From NCBI GenBank assembly GCA_964019055.1, contig OZ025210.1:3911047-3975046 (forward strand): DNA of 64,000 bases, given 5' to 3'. Under the pieces are notes generated by a model. That model searched no databases. It was given only the letters and a program-made list of their open reading frames with translations, and had not been told where the DNA came from. Source of the DNA: Anthopleura xanthogrammica (lineage: Eukaryota; Cnidaria; Anthozoa; Actiniaria; Actiniidae). The stretch's first letter is position 1. Each line of letters opens with the position of its first letter. This document shows positions 25,684-34,485 of the stretch, piece by piece. The translations under genes and the position numbers were made by a program.

Positions 25684-27188
25684 GATAGTCTAGAGCCATG
25701 CATATAGAGAATATGATAAGCTCATGAGATAAATAATACAATGGCTTTTTAGGGGTTTATGATTGGGTAGCTCGGGTGTTCACAAAATTTAGTAAATATG
25801 CTAATACTGTATGAAAAATATTTTGATTCTAGAGGAAATTTTTTATAAATATATAGTTTGCAATATTATTAGTATATAAAAATAAGTTTTATTCTGTTTT
25901 ATAAAATTGTCCCTTTGATTATAGGCCATACAAATTTTTAGTCCTTCAAGTACATGTCGTAAAGAACCTTACAACACTAAGTAAATCATACGTCCCTCTG
26001 CAAAACTTAACACCCTAAATTCCAATTTGATCTGTGAGTTAGCCATGCCCTGACTTATAGATCAGCACAGAGGTTGTTTCAGGGTTTGATCTGTGAGTTA
26101 GCTATGCATGCCCTGACTTAGATCAGCCTAGAGATTGTTTCAGGGTATCAATAAGATTTGAGGGTTATCATTATTATCATCACTACATTTGTGAAAGACA
26201 TAAAACACAGTCTTATAATGAGACAGTTATAGTGAGTTCTTTAATTTGGCAATTTGTAAGGGTACTACATACGTTTGTCTAATGGAGTAAAATGTCAATC
26301 CTACACAAAGATGTCTGGATATTTTTGGAATTATTCTGTGTAAATTAAACGTCATCTATTCTTGTCATCTCAGTTTATTCAGATGTAATAGAGATTATTT
26401 TTTAACAAAGAAGGTTTATAGAGAAGCTGTAAATATTATACATAGTGGTAAAATTGGTTATATGAATGTATATTTGTGCCAAGAAAAGTTTTTTAGACTT
26501 TAAACAAGATGTTTAATGATATATTATGGTTATTACATTTAAGCTATTTATGGGATACTGTTTAAAATAAAAAGACAAACAAAATTCATTGTGTTCATGG
26601 TGTTATTGACTATGCAAGGAATTATCAGTTCATCTTCTCTCTAATCCAGCTTGGGCGTCCTGTGTATTTGCTTAAGTCAGATGAGATGAAAATTCATAAG
26701 GATCCGTCTATAGCACAGGATCCCTTGCAAACTTTTTTAGAAACTCAATTACTTATTACCATCTCAATATTCTCATGCAGAAATAAAAAATTGAATATGA
26801 AAGAAAATTCACCATCGCATGAATGTTAGACTGTGAACAGTTTCAAGTAGACCCAAACATTCCCCAGGAGTTCTACCTGAACTTTGGCCAACTGATCCCT
26901 GAGGGAAAAGAGGGGACTATTCACAGTCTATGTGAATTCATGGCCTATTCCATGTTGCTGTTGGTCAGCAGCATTGTATGGCTGCCACCCTGTTTTTGTA
27001 GCTCCATAATTTTTGCTGTCTTGCTCTGGATTTGTCAATATTTTCACTTCAATAAAATACTTATATTTTTTCTCTCTACTGTGTTATATATACTTTTTTG
27101 TTTTGCTGACCACCCTCGTAATTCAGTTTTTTCTGCAACATAGCTTCAATAAACTATTATTATTATTATGTTTATACACCTGGAATGT
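25684..27188. other. Convergent region between 1188-aa gene and PCBD
   Basis: It holds the 3'UTR of the plus-strand gene (AATAAA near 26567), SINE remnants at 25975-26180 and a short ATT microsatellite at 27155-27171. No further gene was supported; open frames at 26823-27264 lack family features. Confidence 0.5.
25975..26180 (+). mobile_element. SINE family 1, copy 3 (3' part, internally duplicated)
   Basis: The block TCTGTGAGTTAGCCATGCCC to GTTTCAGGGTTTG occurs twice in tandem, then ends GTTTCAGGGTATCAATAAG and a TTATCATTATTATCATC tail. The tRNA-like head is missing. Confidence 0.6.
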
Positions 27189-27920
27189 TTATTCAGCTCC
27201 AGTGACTTTGTCCATAAATGTTGCCATTTTGACGTCATTCTTGGATAGTCCCCCACAGTCATGAGTACTAAGAGTAACCTGAACCTTACCATAGACATTA
27301 AACCATTCTGGATGATGGTCCATTTTCTCAGCCAGCAAAGCAACACGTGACATAAACCCAAAAGCAATATTGAAATTCTTGAACTGAAACTCTTTGTAGA
27401 TTGCATCTCTGCCGTCAACTTCTGACCAGCCACTTGCTTTGAGGGGAGACAAGTCAGTCTGCCGTTCATCTGGTGTAAGTTTTGTAGGCCTGGAAACTGA
27501 CTGAAAAAGATTACGCATTATTTGATAGCTCTAAAGAAGAATTGTACCAACTTTTAATAAGTCTGTGACACAAAAAATAGAAGTCGATGCTGAATATTAT
27601 TTGAGCAGAAAAATATGTGAAAAAATATTGTTTATCACTTCATTACATGGCTTAAATAATGCCATTACCTATGTATATTAATAACTCTTAATTATTCTTC
27701 CCTTTCAAGTTTTAGAATCATCCCCCCCCTCTTTCCAAGTCCTGCCTCCCCCTGCTATGTACAAAAACACAAATCTCATTGCACAAAATTCGTTCATGAT
27801 TTGTTAAAATTGCAGGTCAGTTCTTACCATTTTGCTAGAAGTATGAATTGCTCTGACAGCAAACAACCTACAGGGAAACTGAGTATTGCAAATTTTCAAT
27901 ATTCTCCAAGAATTTGCCAT
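27189..27920 (-). CDS. PCBD2: Pterin-4a-carbinolamine dehydratase (DCoH/PCBD family)
   Basis: Two exons, 27828-27920 and 27189-27500, encode 134 residues. The enzyme dehydrates the 4a-hydroxy-tetrahydropterin made by aromatic amino acid hydroxylases, recycling tetrahydrobiopterin; family members also act as HNF1 dimerisation cofactors. Family signatures seen: LTPDER near the N-terminus, [24 protein letters not shown], the active-site [17 protein letters not shown] and STHDCGGLS near the C-terminus. The separate first exon encodes [29 protein letters not shown], a basic, hydroxylated, acid-free segment resembling a mitochondrial presequence, which is why I favour PCBD2 over PCBD1. The start is the first ATG of that exon, 162 bp from the PEX19 start on the other strand. 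Confidence 0.93.
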
Positions 27921-28082
27921 AAAACTTGAATCGACTTGAATCCAGTACACGACTGAACGCAACTGCAACGTGCATGAGAGACTTGAGAGAATGCCGAACG
28001 TACTGTACGGAAAATATTCGGAAAGGTTTCGTAGATTTCCGAAGTTCTTTTTCGTAAACATTTCGGACAGCGTATTTTAAAG
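27921..28082. promoter_or_regulatory. Bidirectional promoter interval, PCBD / PEX19
   Basis: The two divergent start codons are 162 bp apart, so both transcripts must begin inside this interval or overlap. No TATA box is obvious. The PEX19 ATG lies in AAAGATGGCGGACG, a context common at animal TATA-less starts. Confidence 0.6.
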
Positions 28083-31000
28083 ATGGCGGACGAAGTAAAG
28101 AAGAAAGAGGTCTGCGATGAAGAATTGGACGATCTTCTGGACAGTAAGTCTTATTTACTACTATATTGCTTCGGGTTTTAAGAGCGCCCGTAGTGTGTCG
28201 AAAATCCATACCTTTGAAAATGGTCTCTTACCAATGAAGCTTGCTCATCTTACAAATATTACAATCAGCACATTTGTCTTCTAAGCATACCTAAGCTTAT
28301 ATTTCGAAATAGATCTTAAAAGTATGCTGCATCAGTATGATTATTTAACCATTTTAATACTGTTTTGTGTTACCATTGAACACGTTTTTATAATCAGGTG
28401 ATGTGGTTCATAATTTAGATTCAATTATGCAATACGTTGCTTGGTATTAATATCCAAAGGTTAAACATCATATGTTTATAGCTTAAACTTTCAATCCTTC
28501 AAGTATGGCATATCGTCAGCTCTCCCTCAAGTACAAATTCTCGCAGTTATATGCATTTTTATTATTCGCTTCATGAGCTACCTGAATGAGGGACTTAATC
28601 AACACTCTATCTTTACTCACCCACCCCTCCCTGTAGAACCATATTTATGCTCAAGGTCTTGCCTATGGTTTCTCACTTCCAAAATCTAGGTGCCCTTGGT
28701 GACTTTGATAAACCAGCCGTTCCATCAACAAAGAAACCAAATTCAAAATCAGAAACATTAGAAGAAAAGGGAAGTAATGATGAAACTACTGACCAAACAG
28801 CTTCTGGTACAACAACCGAATCAGAAGATAGTAAGACACCCACTACCAGTACAGACAACACAATGCCCAATGAAGATGAACTCAGTAAAATATTTGCAGA
28901 AAGCTTTGCAGATGCTGCATCAGACTTAGAAAAGGCCATGAAGAACATGGGAGGGGAATATGATCAAGATTTTGTCTCTCACTTGAATAAGTTAGCAGAA
29001 TCTGCTAAAACTGCTGCCGTTCAAGGTATGATGATTAAAAGAGAATTAGAATTACTTAAAGACAAGAAAAGGTGACTTGAATGCATGCACAAACTACAGA
29101 TCCAGTTTCTGCAGCCAATAAGAATGCAGAAATCAGGCCAGGCAGACTCGGGGGGGGGGGGGGGGGGGGGGGAGGAGGTCAGAAGCAGCCCAAACCCCAC
29201 TTTTGTGTGGATCAATTTCCCTCTAAAGAATGTTGTGCCTTTGGTCTAGCTGCCCTAAGTATTTTCTACTTGTTTTTTTTTTTTTTGCTGTAAAAGAATT
29301 TCATTAGTATCTTTCCCTTGCAGAAAACCCAGGAGCCATGGGGGCATTTGAAGAGAACTTGGCCAAAACAATGAGTGATATGGCACAAAATACAAAGGAT
29401 TTAGAGGTATATATCTGTACTGGTCTCCTGGTTATTTTGATTTCTGCAGATTTTTTATTTGGACAGAAGTAAACAGATAACCCAGAAAATACCCACAGGA
29501 TTGAACCTACAAGTAAATTACTCATCTATGATGTGAATTTGGGAATTGTTTCTGGTACTTGCATGACTTGCATTGATGAAAGGCATGCAGTCTTACAGCT
29601 ATGCCAGCCACTGCACTTCCAATTGCTTGATAAATGCTTTACTTGCATGGTAATTCCATAATATGTATATGCCTCAATGTATATAATTTGTTAACTTAAA
29701 TAACAGAACTGTGGTCCTGATGCTTTTGGTGATGACCTCCTCAAAGCCATGTCTGGCATGGGTGTGGATGGCAGTGGAGAATTTGACATGATGCCATTAA
29801 TGCAAGGGATGATGAAGAACCTCCTGTCAAAAGAAATTTTATATCCATCTCTCAAAGAACTTAATGAAAAAGTATGTATGATTGCAATGAGTAACTGTCA
29901 TCTATACATTTCAGGGCTCAACACTAACATACATCTACTAGTCTCAGACTAGTGAAGTTTTGCTTTGAAATAGTGGGAAAAAGACCTTGGGACTAGTGAT
30001 TATCCAGTGACTATCCATAGGACTAGTACCTAACAAAGTTAGTGTCAAGCCCTGCAATTATTTGAGGGTAAAATATGAATATCTTTTGAAGTAGAAGGAA
30101 GGAACCAGAGAGTCTTAAGGTGTAATAATATTATGCAACTTTATTGCAGAAGTAGTAGCTCTTTCTATTTTCTGCAACAAAGAAAATTTGTTGTTCACAG
30201 GGTGGTAATATGAGCAGCATTTGCTCCACAACTTGCAAATATGCAACAATGTTGTGCTGTAATTTGCACAATTTTGTTGTTCCTACTACTGCACCTTAAA
30301 GGGACAGAGTTGAGATAAGAGGGATTTTGTACAAGCCCTTTCAAATGAAAATTATTTATTTACATCATATGCTCTTATATTTCACTAAGCTCGGTCCACC
30401 GAGGAGTACAGTCACTTATAAAGTAATTTCATTCCAGTACCCAGAATGGCTGGAAACCAATAAATCCAAGCATTCCAGTGAGGACCATGCCAGGTTTACC
30501 AAACAGTACCAATTTGTTGGTCAATTATGTCAAGAATATGAGAGTGAAAAACCAGATGATTCAGAAGAAGTGTCAAAGAAGAGATTTGAAAGAATCATGG
30601 AGTTTATGCAAAAGGTAGTAGTCATTTTACTTTTTTTAAATATTTTGGAGCTTCATGTCATTTTTTGATTCCCACAATTTTTATTTCAGATGCAAGAGTG
30701 TGGACAACCACCTCAAGAATTAGTTGGTCAAAATGTAAGTCAAGTTCACTCACCTTGCTTACACAGTTTCATTCTGCATCAAATCATCTTCAACTGCTTG
30801 CAAGAGAATTGCCTTGGCTATAAAATTTGTATTTTACTATACTATTAGTGATAGACCTCTAGTAGCGAAAAGCGCCGGTTTTGAAAACTAAAAATAATAC
30901 ATTTAAAGCAAAATCCAAAACTTTTTGCATCCTTTTATTGGACCGATTAGTAGGTTTTTACTAAAACAATTAGACCTCTCGCCCTCATGGTCTACGAGTC

Positions 31001-31252
31001 AATAGCCCATGAGGCCAAAGGCCTCATGGGCTATTGACTCGTAGACCATTCAGACTCGAGGACTAATTGTTAAGTAGTCCAAGGGTGGCAGCTTTATCAT
31101 TTGTGACCTACTCTCTGAATACAGCAATTTTTACTGATCTTACATGCATGTTAATCTTTTTTTCTTAGATTCCTGGCCCGTTTCCACCAGAAATGCCTGC
31201 TGGTATGCCAGAAATGCCTGCAGATCTACAAGATCAGTGCAAAGTATCATAG
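28083..31252 (+). CDS. PEX19: PEX19, peroxisomal membrane protein chaperone/import receptor
   Basis: Seven exons: 28083-28143, 28690-29025, 29324-29406, 29707-29871, 30438-30614, 30690-30734, 31169-31252; 951 nt, 316 residues. PEX19 binds peroxisomal membrane proteins in the cytosol and delivers them to PEX3. The N-terminus (ELDDLLDSALGDFDK) is the conserved PEX3-binding motif. The C-terminal alpha-helical domain reads MMPLMQGMMKNLLSKEILYP, SLKELNEKYPEWL, RFERIMEFMQKMQECGQPP and PGPFPPEMP. The last four residues are CKVS, a CaaX box for farnesylation, as in other PEX19 proteins (vertebrates end in CLIM). An in-frame ATG at 28647 lies in intron 1 just upstream of exon 2 and is not used in this model. 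Confidence 0.96.
29915..30058. mobile_element. GGGCTCAA inverted-end element, copy 2
   Basis: CAGGGCTCAACACTAACAT on the left is mirrored by TTAGTGTCAAGCCCTGC on the right, with inner GACTAGT repeats. Confidence 0.6.
30117..30302. mobile_element. MITE family A, copy 2
   Basis: It begins AAGGTGTAATAATATTATGC and ends TTCCTACTACTGCACCTTA, inverted. The internal block GCAGAAGTAGTAGCTCTTTC matches copy 1. It lies in an intron of PEX19. Confidence 0.75.
30988..31048. repeat. Perfect 29-bp inverted repeat with 3-bp loop
   Basis: TGGTCTACGAGTCAATAGCC then CATGAGGCC, AAA, and the exact reverse complement. Weaker pairing (ACAATTAG and CTAATTGT) extends to about 30968-31070. It lies in the last PEX19 intron. 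Confidence 0.9.
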
Positions 31253-31729
31253 CATTTGGTTTCACTACAAAATGCCTTGCAGGATTCAACATCTACATTT
31301 GCCAATGTACCTTGAAATGTGGTCGTATGTAATTGAAGTAAATTCACAAGGAATCAATGGCAAGAAGCATTGGATAAGAATCACAAGAGTTTGATGAGAT
31401 GAAAATTGGACTCAAAATGACTTCATTTTATCCCTTCTTATACCAAATAATTTACAGAAACCATCTCATCACTGGTTTCTATCATGTTACTGGTTATATA
31501 CCAGCCAGCTTAAGGCTTCTTACCAGTAACTAGATATGTCATTAATCTTTTTATGTGAGCCTACAGGAAACCAATAAATACTTCAGATCTTAAGTTCAAA
31601 TCAATCATTAAAACCATGGCTGAGCAAGTGAAGGGAGAATTTAATGGACAGGACCAAAATAGAACTGTTTATTAACTGTAGAGGTAATTAAAAATAAAGA
31701 CCAAAACAAGTGTTGAATGCTCTTTTATC
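31253..31729. other. Convergent 3' region PEX19 / ferritin
   Basis: PEX19 3'UTR with a likely AATAAA near 31571. Nothing else seen. Confidence 0.5.
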
Positions 31730-31735
31730 TTTATT
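31730..31735 (-). terminator. Poly(A) signal of ferritin last exon b
   Basis: AATAAA on the minus strand, about 128 bp downstream of the stop of the distal last exon. A separate signal for each copy supports alternative polyadenylation. Confidence 0.55.
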
Positions 31736-31862
31736 CTAAATCTCTCATGCTCACACAAAACAATGCTTTATAAGCACAAAGAGATCTACTAGGGTTTTTG
31801 GGAGTATAAGGTCAGTCTTAATCCAGGTTTTAACACAGCAAAGTCAAGGGCAGTACATGGCT

Positions 31863-32003
31863 TCAGTCGTCAAGGGTTTCCTTGTCAAACTGGTACTCTC
31901 CCAGGCCAGCTCCAACACGCTTGAGGTTGGTAACATGTTCAGCAAGTTCTTTGATGGCCTCGACTTGCTCATGCAAGTAGTTAGCCTCAATGAAATCCAT
32001 CAT
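31863..32003 (-). other. Ferritin last exon, copy b (distal, alternative)
   Basis: It encodes [17 protein letters not shown] through FDKETLDD, stop. The length (141 nt) and phase match copy a, with 33 of 46 residues identical by eye and no stop or frameshift. Its own AATAAA lies at 31730-31735. The Met-Met start resembles the secreted ferritin at 34486-34629. There is no other ferritin exon between the two copies. Confidence 0.9.
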
Positions 32004-33825
32004 CTGATGGTATAACATAAATTATTACTGGCCATGTTACAAAACATGAACAATGCTAAAAAAAAGGTTAGCTTAGTTACTGGTTAAAACACAAAAGCAG
32101 ATAAGATAGAATTATTAATTAAAGCAAATTGTGTGTTAAATTAAAAATAAAACACTGCTCTACTGTTTATGTTTATCAACATTTTATTTAAGTCATTTCC
32201 TTAAGATGGCTACAGTTTAGATTGTTATTCTCCAAGGGTCTCGCGATCAAACTGGTATTCTCCTAAGCCAGGGCCCACACGTTTGAGGTTGGCAATATGC
32301 CCAGATATTTCTTTTATTGCCTCTACTTGTTCCGTCAGGTAGTTACCCTCGATGAAGTCACAGAGCTAAGAGAAAGAGGTATGTGTGAACATTATTATTT
32401 CTACCCTGCCCTTCTGGTTTTCCTCATAAAAGCAAACCATTTCCCAGCCTTTACACCAACTCTAACCAGTCTTATTATGTGAATAAGTGATGTAAGTTGC
32501 AGCAGTGAAAGCATGAAAATGAAGCTAAGACACTGGAAATACTCCAACACATTGCAGCATAACAAAACCAGCCAAAAAATTGCAGTACTAACATATTTGC
32601 AGGATGTGGTCATATACAAAAAAAAAAATCTTTAATAAGGAAATACATCCTGAAATCATGAAATTTGTTCAATGATGCTTTGGAACCAAATTCGTAGTTG
32701 TATGACGGTAGGGGGTGGGGGTGAAGCTAGGGAAATTCAATTCTCTTTGAACTTAGGGTAACGGGGTAGTGATAAAAAATGTTCTGGAACTGAAAGATGG
32801 CTACATCATGCGAAATGCATAGTTGAGTTTTCAAGAACTGAATAAGTTTTTTATACCTGTGCATCACTATGCTTCTCAGCAACACCATGGAGATCAAGGA
32901 GAGCCTGGTTGACATACTTCTCCAAGTCAAGGGCAGCTTGCATGGAATCCTGTCCTGTGCCCCATTCATCACGTTCTGGCTTCTGTAGACACAAAATTGT
33001 ACAAAATTTGAGTAATCTAGCTCTATCTTTTAATTGTGTTTATTATCCTTTATATCTTTAGAGAATTTAGCAGACGAGGCAATCTGAGGCCTCCAGCCAA
33101 GCTCGTCTTGTCACGTTCCTTGCCCCCTTACAACTCATTAATATTCATGTTTCTCACAGTTCGAAACAAACAAAAATACTTATTTTCTACACTTTTGCAC
33201 TAGATATACGAGAAATAATGTTCTTCTTTGCTAATCTATAGGCCGGTTTCGAGTTTTTTAGCTTTCGACATCAAAAGTGTCAAAAAATATTTTTCTATTT
33301 TCTAAATTCGCAAACGGACAAGAAGCAACATGGCGGACCAAGGACAACCAAGTCAGCTGAAAGCAAGACTTTTTGCTATACCTTCACGTCCTGAAGCACA
33401 ATGCGACCTCCACGTTGGTTTTGGAACGTCATGAGCTGTCAAAAGAAACGAAAAAAAGTTTAGTATCTTTAGCATATTTCGATGTTTTAGAAAACTTACG
33501 TAACACTTTTTGACGAAGGGTGAAAGACAACGACGACGACTGTTTCAAAAACAATCTTACCTTTTCAGCGTGTTCACGCTCTTCATCAGAGGCTTTCTTG
33601 AAGTACTTGTGAAAGCCTTTGAGGGCCACATCGTCACGATCAAAATGGTAGGCCTGTGTAGGGATAAAATGAAATTTTAAGCGACCGGAAGGTCTAAAGG
33701 CAACGCAGAACGAAAGCCTTACGTACAATGGACATGTAGACATAGCTAGCGTACAACTCAAGGTTGATCTGCTTGTTGATGCCAGCCTCGCACTCCTCAT
33801 GGTAGTTTTGACGACAGAGAGACAT
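31863..33825 (-). CDS. FTH1: Cytosolic ferritin (heavy-chain type) with two alternative last exons
   Basis: Exons: 33727-33825, 33561-33653, 33383-33436, 32857-32982, then either 32225-32365 or 31863-32003. Both last exons are 141 nt, start in the same phase after ...HSDAQ and give 170-residue proteins. No signal peptide: the protein begins [21 protein letters not shown]. Ferroxidase ligands are all present: Glu and Tyr in LELYASYVY, Glu and His in DEEREHAEK, Glu in LDLEKYVN, and Gln in TEQVEAI or HEQVEAI of either last exon. It should assemble into 24-mers that oxidise and store iron. Upstream lie an IRE and a TATA box. It is the last of three tandem minus-strand ferritin genes; exons of 93, 54 and 126 nt are shared exactly with the other two. 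Confidence 0.96.
32183..32188 (-). terminator. Poly(A) signal of ferritin last exon a
   Basis: AATAAA on the minus strand, 37 bp downstream of the stop of the proximal last exon. Confidence 0.6.
32225..32365 (-). other. Ferritin last exon, copy a (proximal)
   Basis: It is preceded by a TCTCTTAG acceptor and encodes [17 protein letters not shown] through FDRETLGE, stop. It resembles the ancestral ferritin heavy chain at its start (Leu-Cys-Asp-Phe). An AATAAA signal at 32183-32188 follows 37 bp after the stop. Confidence 0.9.
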
Positions 33826-33895
33826 GTTGGGCAATCAGATCGACAAGAAAGTCCTGTAAAGTTGTTGAAAAAGGTATAAAAAGAACGTAGCCTTA

Positions 33896-33924
33896 TTTCT
33901 GTTCAATCACTGTTGAAGCAGAAA
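33896..33924 (-). promoter_or_regulatory. Iron-responsive element (IRE) in ferritin 5'UTR
   Basis: The minus strand reads a lower stem TTTCTG, a bulged C, an upper stem TTCAA, the loop CAGTGA, then TTGAA and CAGAAA closing both stems with full pairing. This is the classical IRE: six-base CAGUGN loop, five-pair upper stem, unpaired C. Iron regulatory protein bound here blocks translation when iron is low. It lies 71 bp before the ferritin ATG, probably with a 5'UTR intron in between (an acceptor TTTACAG sits about 30 bp before the ATG). Confidence 0.93.
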
Positions 33925-33962
33925 CTTAACTGCAAACTGACGATCACGGGAGTATGCGAGCA

Positions 33963-33972
33963 ATTTATAATG
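33963..33972 (-). promoter_or_regulatory. TATA box of cytosolic ferritin
   Basis: ATTATAAATT on the minus strand. A start about 30 bp downstream (near 33935) would put the IRE within roughly 15-40 nt of the cap, as required for IRP repression. Confidence 0.6.
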
Positions 33973-34485
33973 CAAGATCACGTGCGGTATTGTCAAAGCA
34001 TGATTGGTTAACCGATGTTACGTTATCACGAGGTGATCACGTGAAACAAAAGTGCACTGTCATGAGAGAGGATGTGATTGGACTTATATGATTTCATATA
34101 GTTCGATGATAGACACGATAAAGAGCTAACGGCTTGTAAATAAGCAGGTTACCCCACCCCACTCCCCAAAAGAAAAAGTATTTTTTACAAATTTGAATTA
34201 AAAAAATATGTACATAGATACAACAGATATAAATACAGTTGGGTGCAACAAACTGAGGAATTAGCTGACACATTACTCTTTCACCATTCCATTTTTTTAT
34301 TTAAATGCAAATATTTCCATCATTGAACTTCATAATAAAAAGAAATTTCAGCAAAGATATATTTCTCATTGAGTAAGAGTTCTTTCGCCATTTCACCATT
34401 CCACCTTTTACCATTCCATTTTTATTTTAACTATCTCAAATATTTCAATCATTGAACCCCATAAAAAAAGAAATTTCGGTAAGAT

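Noticed and set aside
26823..27264. Two overlapping plus-strand frames of 83-106 residues
   Set aside because: No splice partners, no recognisable domain, and an AT-rich composition typical of the surrounding 3' region.
28647..28689. ATG upstream of PEX19 exon 2 as the gene start
   Set aside because: The conserved ELDDLLDS N-terminus is encoded by the exon at 28083-28143, which splices in phase to 28690.
31863..32003. Distal ferritin exon as a pseudogene relic
   Set aside because: Acceptor, frame, ligand Gln, stop and poly(A) signal are all intact, so a functional alternative exon is the simpler reading, though unproven.
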